A DNA stretch of 64,000 nt. It comes from Pullichristensenella sp963930055. Lineage in GTDB: Bacteria > Bacillota > Clostridia > Christensenellales > Aristaeellaceae. The stretch spans positions 62,001 to 126,000 of the forward strand of contig CAWVKS010000009.1 in assembly GCA_963930055.1 (NCBI GenBank). The letters are read 5' to 3'. Numbering within the stretch: the stretch's first letter is position 1; each line of letters starts with the position of its first letter. The notes under the pieces were generated by a model. That model saw only the letters and a list, made by a program, of their open reading frames with translations, had not been told where the DNA came from and searched no databases. The translations under genes were made by a program, and so were the position numbers. This document shows positions 1-9,775 of this stretch, piece by piece.

Positions 1-480
1 CGGTCACTGATCGTCTTTAGGCTTGGGGGGTGGTCCCCCCTGCTTCCCACAGGATTTCTCGTGTCCCGCGGTACTCTGGTACCATCTCGCTATTGTCGCC
101 TTCGCCTACGCGGCTGTCACGCCCTCTGGCCCCGCTTTCCAACGGTCTTCGGCTCAACTATCGTCACTTCCCGATGGCCCGCAACCCCAGGCGTCCGTAG
201 ACCCCTGGTTTGGCCTCTTCCCTCTTCGCTCGCCACTACTAAGGGAATCGAGTTTTCTTTCTTCTCCTCCGGGTACTTAGATGTTTCACTTCCCCGGGTG
301 CCCCCCGTCAAACTATGGATTCATTTGACGGTGACGGAGCATTACCTCCGCCGGGTTCCCCCATTCGGATATCCATGGATCAATGCCTACTTGCGGCTCC
401 CCATGGCTTTTCGCAGCTTATCGCGTCCTTCTTCGGCAATCAGTGCCCTGGCATCCACCCTGCGCTCTTGTTCGCTTGAT
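1..480 (-). rRNA. 23S ribosomal RNA, 5' part (partial)
   Basis: The minus strand reads as the first ~480 nt of a bacterial 23S rRNA. The conserved GGTGGATGCC block, which lies about 20-30 nt from the 5' end of 23S, is seen as its complement at 450-459, placing the 5' end near 480. The rest of the gene lies beyond the window edge. It is the second gene of a 16S-23S operon transcribed leftwards. Open frames read across this stretch are not genes. Confidence 0.93.
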
Positions 481-2388
<1,908 letters not shown>

Positions 2389-2617
2389 GATCTCTCACAA
2401 GTCCGCTTCCTCTGCATCCGGCTCGCCAAAGCCTTCCGCAGCCTCCGCGCACTCGCTGTCTACTCTCTCAGAATCTGACTGTTCTTGTCGCAAGCGCCTC
2501 CATCTTCCGATGAAAACACTCGCTCTTCTTCCTTCTCTGTATCGTTTTCAAGGTTCGCTCGCCGCCCTCCCTAGCCCCCTTCACAGTCTCCCGCAAGGGT
2601 GCTCGTTTCAAGCGGCG
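2389..2617 (-). other. rRNA operon leader
   Basis: Transcribed leader between the rRNA promoter and 16S on the minus strand. It holds ACCTTGAAAAC followed by ACAG near 2535-2557, the partner of the copy in the 16S-23S spacer, so the two probably belong to the antitermination or processing apparatus. No open frame here has a ribosome binding site. Confidence 0.65.
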
Positions 2618-2623
2618 TATGCT

Positions 2624-2652
2624 ATTATAGCAATGTCGAAGGCAGTTGTCAA
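2624..2652 (-). promoter_or_regulatory. rRNA operon promoter
   Basis: On the minus strand TTGACA (2647-2652) is followed after exactly 17 bp by TATAAT (2624-2629), a perfect sigma-A consensus. The sequence upstream of the -35 is rich in A and T tracts (about 2655-2690), as expected of an UP element. It reads into the leader and 16S. Confidence 0.9.
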
Positions 2653-2720
2653 GGGGTTTTGGCAACTTTTTTCAGATTTTCTTTGCGTTAAGCGCATGAA
2701 GGCGCGGGCAGGCGCATAAA

Positions 2721-3866
2721 ATGGCCGGAGGGGGTGGGGATTTGCGCCGGGCGATCTCTGTTGCGTGCGTTTTGCTGGTGATCCCGCTTGTGCTGCTGTT
2801 TCTGCATATCCGCGCCTCGCTGCCGGGCGACGCCGGGCTGCTCATCCGTGAAAAGTACGGCGGCTGGAGCGGCGTATTGCGCCTGTGGATATACGAGGGC
2901 TGGGAGGCCGGCGCCACGACCTGGCTGAACCGCGCCATCAGCACCTTTGAAAAGGAACACGAGGGCGTGTACATACAGGCGCGCAAGGTGGACGCGGAAG
3001 CGCTGCGCGCATTTGCTTCCAGCGGCGTCAATCCGCCGGACATGATCCTCTTCCCGCCCGGACTGCTGGATAGCTCCGAAGGGCTGGCGGCGGTGGGCGA
3101 GTTGCCGGCGCTGCGGGCGGAGCTGGCCGCGTGCGCGGACGGCTATGCCGCGCCGGTCTTGATGGGCGGCTACGCCTGGGTGTACGACCGGCAGGCGCTG
3201 GAGGGCGCGCCGGGAGAGGAGGATGCCGCCGCCTGCGCGCCCGCCGGGGCGTATTCCTCCCCGCCGGCGGCGTACATGCTGCTTTCGACCGGCAAGCGCG
3301 AGGCGGAGATGGAACTGGAAGCACCGGGGCTGGATCTCGGACTGCCCGCGAGCGCGGAGGTCGGGAAAGCATCGCCGGTAAACGGGGACGCCTACGGCGC
3401 GTTCACGCGCGGAGAAGTCCCGGCGCTGGTGGCGACGCAGGCGGATGTGCGGCGGCTGACGGCGCTGGCGGAGACGGGGCGCGGCCCGGACTGGACGGCG
3501 GCGGCCACGGGCGAGGCGATGCTGGCCGACCAGCTGCTCTTGCTGGGCATCGTCGACTGGCCGCGGGAGGACATCGCCGGACGGCAGGCGCTTTGCCGGG
3601 AGTTCCTTCTGCATCTTCTGGACGCGGAGACGCAGGCAACGCTCGACACCTGCGGCGCGCTGCCGGTGATCGAGGGGCTGAGCGTGTACGGCGGCGAGAA
3701 CGGCTACGCGGCGCTGGAGGCGGCCGCCTCGCTGCCCCTGCTCATCCCCCCGGTTTTCGGGGGAGAAGGGCGGGAAGCGCTTGCCGCCGTCTCTGAGGCG
3801 TTTTTCCGCGGAGAAATCGACGCGGCGGAGGGACTCGCGCGTCTGCGGGCGGCGTTTTCCCGCTGA
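2721..3866 (+). CDS. Membrane-anchored extracellular solute-binding-like protein
   Basis: 381 residues. Residues 11-28 form one hydrophobic segment that anchors or exports the protein; no lipobox cysteine follows it. The mature part has the style of family 1 periplasmic binding proteins of ABC sugar importers: an early block WIYEGWEAGATTWLNRAIST, then FEKEHEGVYI and NPPDMILFPPG, where such proteins define the first lobe. No permease or ATPase gene is adjacent, so its partner is unknown. The gene starts about 70 bp from the rRNA -35 box and points away from it. Its ribosome binding site is weak (AAGGCG-like), and no clear promoter of its own was seen. The family assignment comes from sequence style and is only moderately secure; a role as a stand-alone sensor is possible. 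Confidence 0.6.
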   Translation: MAGGGGDLRRAISVACVLLVIPLVLLFLHIRASLPGDAGLLIREKYGGWSGVLRLWIYEGWEAGATTWLNRAISTFEKEHEGVYIQARKVDAEALRAFASSGVNPPDMILFPPGLLDSSEGLAAVGELPALRAELAACADGYAAPVLMGGYAWVYDRQALEGAPGEEDAAACAPAGAYSSPPAAYMLLSTGKREAEMELEAPGLDLGLPASAEVGKASPVNGDAYGAFTRGEVPALVATQADVRRLTALAETGRGPDWTAAATGEAMLADQLLLLGIVDWPREDIAGRQALCREFLLHLLDAETQATLDTCGALPVIEGLSVYGGENGYAALEAAASLPLLIPPVFGGEGREALAAVSEAFFRGEIDAAEGLARLRAAFSR

Positions 3867-3870
3867 CGCG

Positions 3871-4116
3871 CTACCACCACGGCAGTACGCCTGCGCACTT
3901 TGCCAGAAACAGCAGGCAGCAGAGGGCGAAGTTGGCGGTATCGAATGCGAAACAGACCTTGTCGACGCGGCGCAGGAAGCGGAGAAATTTTGGCGAAACT
4001 ACAGACGGTTCCCCATGGCGCTCGCGGTCATTTTGATCCCGGGACAGGCGGTAGAAGGGCACATCGTGGAACCAGTACTTGAAGGCAAAGGCGGCCATGT
4101 AGAGCGTGGAGAGCAT
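3871..4116 (-). CDS. Small two-segment membrane protein, unknown function
   Basis: 81 residues starting MLSTLYMAAFAFKYWF. The start is fixed by AAAGGAGG seven bases before the ATG at 4116. A hydrophobic N-terminus, a basic linker (RLSRDQNDRERHG ... KFLRFLRRVDK) and a second hydrophobic helix (about residues 54-74) suggest a two-pass or hairpin membrane protein. It follows the pyrophosphatase gene on the same strand, separated by a strong hairpin terminator, so it is expressed by read-through or from a promoter I did not find. I do not recognise a family. Its stop lies five bases from the stop of the convergent plus-strand gene. Confidence 0.6.
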   Translation of the reverse strand: MLSTLYMAAFAFKYWFHDVPFYRLSRDQNDRERHGEPSVVSPKFLRFLRRVDKVCFAFDTANFALCCLLFLAKCAGVLPWW

Positions 4117-4140
4117 CGCGCGGCCTCCTTTCAAAATGAC

Positions 4141-4174
4141 AAAAGGGAGAGACTGGCATTTTCCAGTCTCTCCC
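4141..4174 (-). terminator. Intrinsic terminator after hppA
   Basis: A 12-bp perfect stem (4145-4156 with 4163-4174, GGGAGAGACTGG arm) with a six-base loop, followed on the minus strand by TTTT and a T-rich stretch. It lies between the hppA stop (4191) and the ribosome binding site of the next minus-strand gene, so it ends hppA transcripts or attenuates the small gene. Confidence 0.85.
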
Positions 4175-4190
4175 TGGTTTGTTTTAAGGC

Positions 4191-6233
4191 TTAGAACAGG
4201 TGGAAGCGGACGAACAGCGTCGCGGCCAGCGAGCTGACGAGCGAGACCACGGTGATCTGGGTGTTGATGGACGGGCCCGCGGTATCCTTGAAGGGGTCGC
4301 CGACGGTATCGCCGATGACGGCCGCCTTGTGCGCGTCGGAGCCCTTGCCGCCGAAGTTGCCGGACTCGACGAACTTCTTGGCGTTGTCCCACAGGCCGCC
4401 GGCGTTGGACATGAGCAGCGCGAGCAGCAGGCCGGTGACGATGTTGCCGACGAGGAAGCCGCCGATGGCTTCGGGGCCGCCGATGAAGCCGACCACCAGC
4501 GTCATGAGGATGGTGAACAGGCCGGCGGGGATCAGCTCGCGGATAGCGCCGCGGGTGGAAATGTCGATGCACTTGGCATAGTCAGGCTGGCTGGTGCCCT
4601 CGCGCAGGCCGGGGATGGAGTTGAACTGGCGATGGATCTCCTTGACCATGACCTGGGAGTTGCGGTTGACGCCGTTCATCAGCATGGCGGAGAACACGGC
4701 GGGGATCGCCGCGCCCACGAGGATGCCGAAGAACACCATGGGGTTCATCACGTCGAACACGACCGTCGCGCCCGCGCCCTCGACAAGTTCCAGGAACGCG
4801 CCCAAGAGCGAGATGACCGTCAGGCCTGCAGCGCCGATGGAGAAGCCCTTGGTGATGGCCTTGGCGGTGTTGCCGGCGGCGTCCAGTTCGTCGGTGATCT
4901 CCAGCACTTCATCGCCGAGGCCGGCCATTTCGGCAACGCCGCGGGCGTTGTCAACGATCGGGCCATAGGCGTCGTTGGAGATGATCATGCCGATGATGGA
5001 GAGCATGCCGATGGCGGCGGTGGAGATGCCCATCATCGCGTAGCCGGGGCCAATGGCCTCGCCCAGCTTGTAGGAGATCAGGGCGGTGAGGCCGATGCCG
5101 ATCAGCGCCGGCAGGCAGGAGAGCAGGCCGTAGCTGAAGCCGTTGAGGATGGTGAAGGCCGGGCCGTTCTGGCAGGACTCGGCGACCTTGGCGACGGGCT
5201 TTTTGTCATCGCCGGTAAAGAAGTCCGAGGTGATGCCGATGATGACGCCAGCGACCATGCCCAGCATGGCACAGACCCACAGAAGGATGTTGAAGCCGGA
5301 GATCAAAACGGCGATCAGCGTCAAAACGGCGAAGATGCCGCAGGTGATGTAGGTGCCGCCGTTGAGGGCGCGGGAGGGGCTGCCCTTCGGGCCGAGGCGG
5401 GAGAGGAACACGCCGGCGATGGAAGCCAGCAGGCCCATGGAGGTGATGGCGAACATGAAGGCCACCTGGCCGATGGCGGCGGCGATGACGATGGTCGCGG
5501 CCATGGCGGCGACGTTGGAGTCGAACAGGTCGGCGCCCATGCCGGCCACGTCGCCCACGTTGTCGCCCACGTTGTCGGCGATGACGGCGGGGTTGCGCGG
5601 GTCATCCTCGGGGATGCCGAGTTCGACCTTGCCGGTGAGGTCGGCGGCGATGTCGGCGGTCTTGGTGAAGATGCCGCCGCCAGCCTTGGCAAACAGCGCC
5701 AGGGAGCTCGCGCCGAAGGAGAAGGCCATGACGATCTCAGGATCCTGCGTGACCAGGTAGACGAGGGCCGCGCCCGCCAGGGACGTGCCGACCACCGCCA
5801 TGCCCATCACGGCGCCGCCACGGAAGCCGGCCATGAAGGACTTCTGGATGGAATCCTGCGCCGCGGTGGCCGCGCGCACGTTGGACAGCGTGGCGATGGA
5901 GATGCCCACGTAGCCGGCCAGCGCGGAGAGCGCCGTGCCGAACAGGTAGACAATGGCCATGGTGATATTCTTGCCCGGGTTGCCATGCCAGATGGGCTCG
6001 GGGAAGAACAGTATGATGAGCACCATGACCACGGCCGCGAACAGGCCGAGGATGCGGTACTCGCGCTTGAGGAAGGTAAAGGCGCCGTCCCGGATCAGCT
6101 TACCGACTTCTTCCAGGCGGGCGTTGGCCACGGGCAATTGCTTTACCCACTTATAAAAGTACGCGGCCACGACGAATGAGGCGATCGAAATCACCAGCGC
6201 GATACAGGACCAAATGATCTCAGGAGTTCCCAT
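4191..6233 (-). CDS. hppA: Membrane-bound pyrophosphatase (ion-pumping)
   Basis: 680 residues, the usual length, with about 15-16 hydrophobic helices. It couples hydrolysis of cytoplasmic pyrophosphate to ion export across the membrane. The catalytic signature is intact: GIPEDDPRNPAVIADNVGDN followed by VGDVAGMGADLFDS, and the C-terminal acidic motif GDTVGDPFKDTAGPS. At the position that decides potassium dependence the sequence is GNTAKAITKGF; a lysine after GNTx marks potassium-independent enzymes, whereas potassium-dependent ones carry alanine, so this is probably the potassium-independent, proton-pumping type. The ATG is preceded by AAGGGGGATG. A promoter lies about 80 bp upstream and a terminator follows. 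Convergent frames through this gene are shadows. Confidence 0.95.
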   Translation of the reverse strand: MGTPEIIWSCIALVISIASFVVAAYFYKWVKQLPVANARLEEVGKLIRDGAFTFLKREYRILGLFAAVVMVLIILFFPEPIWHGNPGKNITMAIVYLFGTALSALAGYVGISIATLSNVRAATAAQDSIQKSFMAGFRGGAVMGMAVVGTSLAGAALVYLVTQDPEIVMAFSFGASSLALFAKAGGGIFTKTADIAADLTGKVELGIPEDDPRNPAVIADNVGDNVGDVAGMGADLFDSNVAAMAATIVIAAAIGQVAFMFAITSMGLLASIAGVFLSRLGPKGSPSRALNGGTYITCGIFAVLTLIAVLISGFNILLWVCAMLGMVAGVIIGITSDFFTGDDKKPVAKVAESCQNGPAFTILNGFSYGLLSCLPALIGIGLTALISYKLGEAIGPGYAMMGISTAAIGMLSIIGMIISNDAYGPIVDNARGVAEMAGLGDEVLEITDELDAAGNTAKAITKGFSIGAAGLTVISLLGAFLELVEGAGATVVFDVMNPMVFFGILVGAAIPAVFSAMLMNGVNRNSQVMVKEIHRQFNSIPGLREGTSQPDYAKCIDISTRGAIRELIPAGLFTILMTLVVGFIGGPEAIGGFLVGNIVTGLLLALLMSNAGGLWDNAKKFVESGNFGGKGSDAHKAAVIGDTVGDPFKDTAGPSINTQITVVSLVSSLAATLFVRFHLF

Positions 6234-6314
6234 TGCGCATCCCCCTTATAATAGTATTGGAAGCGGTTTTTACGCCCGCGGGGCCGCCAGCAAGCGCAAC
6301 TGCCACCGATTACT

Positions 6315-6343
6315 ATTATATAACAAAAGCAGCAATATGTCAT
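6315..6343 (-). promoter_or_regulatory. hppA promoter
   Basis: On the minus strand ATGACA (6338-6343), a 17-bp spacer and TATAAT (6315-6320), in an AT-rich patch within otherwise GC-rich DNA. A second TATAAT-like block lies further upstream near 6350. The predicted leader to the hppA ATG is about 75 nt. Confidence 0.65.
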
Positions 6344-6385
6344 CTAAAAATTATATAAAGATTTTTTACGGTCATGGCCGCGGCG

Positions 6386-7234
6386 TTAATTCTTTCCGTC
6401 GGAAAAAGGGCGGAAAGCAAACATATCCTCCCCTTCGCCGCCCAGCTCCCAGACGCCGTCAAAGCCCTCGGCGAGCAATTGGGCGCAGGCCTCGTCAAAG
6501 CCAAAATCCATCAGGCGCGCGTCGTGGCAGTCCGAACCGAGGATGACCCCGCCGCCCAGGGCGCGCCAGGCGCGCAAAAGCTCCCACGAGGGATAGGGCT
6601 CGGAGATATAGCCGCGCGCCATGCCGCCGGTATTCACTTCCAGGAGCGCGCCGCTCTGTTTGACCATTTCCAGCGCCTCCCGCTGGGCGCGGCGCACGCG
6701 GGGGCTATCCGGGGCATAGAGGGCGCCGCCGGCGTTGAAGTACTTTATGATATCGAAGTGGCCGAGGATGGCGGGGCGCACCTCCAGGGCGCGCGCGCCG
6801 AGGCGGGAAAAATAATCCGCCGCCATGGCCTCGCCGTCGCCGCCATAAGCCGCGTCGCGCACGGCGAGCACGCGCTCGCGGTGCGTGGGGCAATCCACCA
6901 GCGCGTGGGCGTCGCCCCTGCGCGCGTAGTGGTCGCTGAGCAGTATATAATCGTAGTTTTCCCGCGCGGCGAGGCCGAACTCGCTGTCCAGCTCCACGCC
7001 CAGAAAGATGCGGATGCGGCCGGCGTATTCCTCCTGCAGGGCGCGCACCTCGCGGCGGTAGTCCGCCTCCTGCCCCGCGGGGATGCCTACGAAGGCGTCC
7101 ACCCGCTGCACGGCGTGGTCGGAAAAGCCCAGCGCGCGGAACCCCAGCTCCAGGGCGCGCTCGACCTGCCGGCGCGGCGTGTCGCGCCCGTCGGAAAACG
7201 TGGTGTGCGTATGGGGGTTGGAGCGTATGCGCAT
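6386..7234 (-). CDS. PHP-domain phosphatase, histidinol-phosphatase (HisJ) type
   Basis: 282 residues. The PHP metal ligands are visible: the N-terminal HxH (SNPHTHTTFSDG), GFSDHA, a glutamate in LGVELDSEF, LSDHYAR, the mid-protein GHFDIIKYF, and the C-terminal GSDCHDARLMDFGFDEA. HisJ-type enzymes remove phosphate from histidinol phosphate in histidine synthesis, but PHP proteins without other his genes nearby, as here, can act on other phosphoesters. I prefer the ATG at 7234 (MRIRSNPHTH), eight bases after GGAAGGTGG, over an upstream GTG at 7246 that overlaps this ribosome binding site. The gene is divergent from the SecDF-like gene. Confidence 0.85.
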   Translation of the reverse strand: MRIRSNPHTHTTFSDGRDTPRRQVERALELGFRALGFSDHAVQRVDAFVGIPAGQEADYRREVRALQEEYAGRIRIFLGVELDSEFGLAARENYDYILLSDHYARRGDAHALVDCPTHRERVLAVRDAAYGGDGEAMAADYFSRLGARALEVRPAILGHFDIIKYFNAGGALYAPDSPRVRRAQREALEMVKQSGALLEVNTGGMARGYISEPYPSWELLRAWRALGGGVILGSDCHDARLMDFGFDEACAQLLAEGFDGVWELGGEGEDMFAFRPFSDGKN

Positions 7235-7310
7235 GCTGCCCGCCACCTTCCTTTTTTCCTATATCATAGCACATGAATTCGTTCAAATCGGGGCACTTTT
7301 CGTTAATCTA

Positions 7311-7340
7311 TTGACTGTTCCCCGCCCGCCGTTTTATAAT
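7311..7340 (+). promoter_or_regulatory. Promoter of the SecDF-like gene
   Basis: TTGACT (7311-7316), 18-bp spacer, TATAAT (7335-7340). It reads rightwards into the gene at 7375, which has GGGAGG as ribosome binding site. Confidence 0.8.
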
Positions 7341-7374
7341 AAGGAATCATCAAGCCGTTAGGGAGGCCGGACAT

Positions 7375-9684
7375 ATGCGAGCCAGCACTGCAAGCCGTAT
7401 CAAACTGGGCGTCGTGCTCATCCTGGTGATCCTCATCGCCGTCCTGGGGCTGACGGGCAAAGTGCGCGTCGGCAAGTACAGGTTCTACCCCTTTGCCGAT
7501 TTCCTCGACCCGGGGCTGGACCTGGGCGGCGGCGTGTCCGCGACGTATGAGGCGGCGGAAGGCGCGGAAGGCGACCTGGAAGCGCAGCTTTCCGCGGCGG
7601 AAGACGTGCTGCACGCGCGGCTCGCGGCGCTGGATCTTCCCGAGGCCACCGTCTCCCGCCTCGGCGACGGTCTGCGCGTGGAAGCGCCGGCCCTGACGGG
7701 CGTGGAGGGCGACCTTTCCGCCGTCGGCGCCGTCGGCCATCTGGAGTGCCAGGACAGCGCGGGCAACGTCGTCGTGGAAGGCGGCGCCCTTGCCTCGCCG
7801 GCGGTCTCCACCGTGTACGACGACGAGGGCAACCCCTACCCGGCGGTGGACTTCCACCCCACGGACGAAGCCGTGCAGGCGCTGGCGGCGCTGGACCTGA
7901 ACGCGACGCTGTCTGTCTACCTGGACGGCGAAGTCATCGCCACCGTCACCCCGGAGCAGCTCTCCAGCGGCGGCGTGGGCTTCATCCCCCTGACCAATTA
8001 CGCCACCGCCGCCGAGGGCGCGCGGGCGGCGCAGCGGCTGGCGGCCATACTCGCCTCGGGCGAGATGCCGCTTGCGCTGGAAAACACGCGCGTTGAACGC
8101 ATCTCCCCGCTGATGGGCGAAGGCGCGGGCGCGCTGGTGGCCGTGGCGGCGCTGGCGGCGCTTTTGCTGGCCATCGTCGGCCTCATCGCCCGTTACCGCC
8201 TGCCGGGCGCGGCGGCGGCGCTGGGCGTGGCCGTGTGGGCGCTGCTGACGGTGATCTTCCTGTGCGAATCCTCGTTTGCCCGCATGTCGCTCTCGGGCGT
8301 GGCGGGCGTGCTGACGGGGCTGGGGCTGGCCGCGGGCGGCTTCGCGCTGCTATTGGAGCGCTGCGGCCGCGAGGTGCGCTCCTACGCGCCTGCCACCGCC
8401 CTGCGCCGCGCCTGGCGCTCGGCAATGCCGGCCGTGGCCGACGCCGCCGTGGCCATCCTGCTGGCCGGGCTGGCCATGTACTTCCTCGGCGCGGACGCGG
8501 TGCGGAATTTCGCCGCCGCGATGTTCGTTTCCGTGGCCTGCGCGCTGGTGGTGCTGGTACTGCTCTCCCGCTTTTTTGTGGGCAACGGCATGCGCCTGGG
8601 TGAAAAGGTATTCACGCCGAAGATGCACCTTTCCGAGACCAAACCCGTCGTCTCCATGCGGCTCAAGCTGGCCGTGCCGGCGGCGCTGGCCGTGGTGGCG
8701 CTGGTGATGCAGCTGTGCGGCGCGGGCCTGCGCGGCGGGCTGGACTTTGGCGACGGCGCGGTCGTGCGCTATGCGTTGGGCGAAGAATTTGATATTTCCG
8801 AAGTGGCCGACGCCGCGCGCGAGGCCGGCGTGGACGCCGAGCAGGTGGTCAAGGCCGAGGCCACGCAGGAAGAGGCGGCAGAGGAAACCGCCGACGAGGC
8901 CGTCACGGGCGAAACCGCCGACGAGGGAAACCGCCGGCGAGGCCGCGGCGGACGAAACCGCCACGGAGGAGGCCGCCACGACGAAACCGTCGACGAAGCT
9001 GCGGCGGACGAGACCGCCACGGACGAAACCGCCGCCGGCGGCATGACGGATGTGGAGATCCGCGTGCTGGGCGCGGACGCGGGCGCGCTGGAGGAAGCGC
9101 AGGCGTCGCTCACGCAGGCGCTTTCCGGCCGCTATGCCGGCGCGCGCCTGGTGTCCGTAGAGGATGTTTCCGCCGGCGGCCTGCCGCTTTCCGAACTCTG
9201 GGGCCTGCTGGCCGGCTGCCTGCTGGCCGCGGCCTATCTGGCCATCCGCTTCGGCGTTTCCGGCGGCGTGGCGGCGCTGGCTTCCTGCCTGCTGGACGCG
9301 CTCATGGCGCTGGCCGTCTCCGCCATCTTCGGCTGGGCGCTGCCGGCGGAAGGTTCCTTCCCCGCCGCCATCGCCTTTGCCTGCGCCTGCTCGCTGCTGG
9401 CCGGCGCGCTGACGCTCAACCGCTACCGCGAGACGCTGCGCGCCCCGGGCTCGTCGCGCCTCACCGCCGCCGCCGTGCTGGCGCAGGACGCCCGCGCCGT
9501 GCGCTGCCGCGTGTCCGGCGTGGTGGCGCCGCTGCTGCTGGCGGGGCTTTGCATGCTGGCGCTGGGGCCGGCGGGCGTGCGCGGCATGGGCCTGCCGATG
9601 TTCGTCGGCGCGCTGTCCGCCGCCGTCTCCGCCACCGGCCTGACCGGCTATGTATGGTCGCGCCTGCGCCGCGGCGGAAAATAA
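7375..9684 (+). CDS. SecDF-like fused membrane protein, degenerate proton-relay sites
   Basis: 769 residues with SecD-SecF fusion architecture: a first helix, LDPGLDLGGG, a large extracytoplasmic domain, a helix bundle (about 245-400), a second extracytoplasmic domain starting at LRGGLDFGDGA, and a final helix bundle. SecDF normally uses proton flow to pull exported proteins through the Sec channel. The two key transmembrane aspartates are absent. The SecD motif AVDANVLIFER reads AAGGFALLLER here, and the SecF motif GYSxNDTIVxxDRIRE reads ACACSLLAGALTLNRYRE. The protein is therefore probably not a proton-driven SecDF, or is a divergent paralog of one elsewhere. A low-complexity acidic repeat (about residues 499-555) interrupts the second external domain and contains a compensated frameshift. 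The gene ends in a strong terminator. Confidence 0.8.
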   Translation: MRASTASRIKLGVVLILVILIAVLGLTGKVRVGKYRFYPFADFLDPGLDLGGGVSATYEAAEGAEGDLEAQLSAAEDVLHARLAALDLPEATVSRLGDGLRVEAPALTGVEGDLSAVGAVGHLECQDSAGNVVVEGGALASPAVSTVYDDEGNPYPAVDFHPTDEAVQALAALDLNATLSVYLDGEVIATVTPEQLSSGGVGFIPLTNYATAAEGARAAQRLAAILASGEMPLALENTRVERISPLMGEGAGALVAVAALAALLLAIVGLIARYRLPGAAAALGVAVWALLTVIFLCESSFARMSLSGVAGVLTGLGLAAGGFALLLERCGREVRSYAPATALRRAWRSAMPAVADAAVAILLAGLAMYFLGADAVRNFAAAMFVSVACALVVLVLLSRFFVGNGMRLGEKVFTPKMHLSETKPVVSMRLKLAVPAALAVVALVMQLCGAGLRGGLDFGDGAVVRYALGEEFDISEVADAAREAGVDAEQVVKAEATQEEAAEETADEAVTGETADEGNRRRGRGGRNRHGGGRHDETVDEAAADETATDETAAGGMTDVEIRVLGADAGALEEAQASLTQALSGRYAGARLVSVEDVSAGGLPLSELWGLLAGCLLAAAYLAIRFGVSGGVAALASCLLDALMALAVSAIFGWALPAEGSFPAAIAFACACSLLAGALTLNRYRETLRAPGSSRLTAAAVLAQDARAVRCRVSGVVAPLLLAGLCMLALGPAGVRGMGLPMFVGALSAAVSATGLTGYVWSRLRRGGK
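8881..9033 (+). repeat. Acidic ETADE repeat with an arginine/glycine-rich frameshifted core
   Basis: Tandem short repeats based on GAAACCGCCGACGAG encode E-T-A-D-E units. Between about 8926 and 8981 the reading frame is shifted relative to the repeat, so the same repeat DNA encodes an R/G/H-rich tract (residues 518-535). Reading that segment in the alternative frame restores E-T-A-G-E-A-A-A-D-E-T. The shift enters at a GGG run (8925-8927) and leaves at GCCACGACGAAACC (8974-8987), where the sister copy at about 9015 reads GCCACGGACGAAACC. Confidence 0.8.
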
Positions 9685-9697
9685 ACAACAGCCGTTG

Positions 9698-9734
9698 GGA
9701 ATTCGGGATCGGTTTCGGTTCCGAATTCCTTTTT
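9698..9734 (+). terminator. Terminator after the SecDF-like gene
   Basis: Stem GGAATTCGG (9698-9706) with CCGAATTCC (9721-9729) followed by TTTTT. It lies between the SecDF-like gene and recJ. Confidence 0.88.
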
Positions 9735-9775
9735 CACCCTTTCGCGGGAAAATACCAGGGAAAGCGGAGGACGTC

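Noticed and set aside
4200..6179. A 659-codon open frame antisense to hppA
   Set aside because: Its composition (long runs of Asp, Gly, Ala, His) is that of a mirror frame in GC-rich coding DNA; hppA has all motifs of a real gene.
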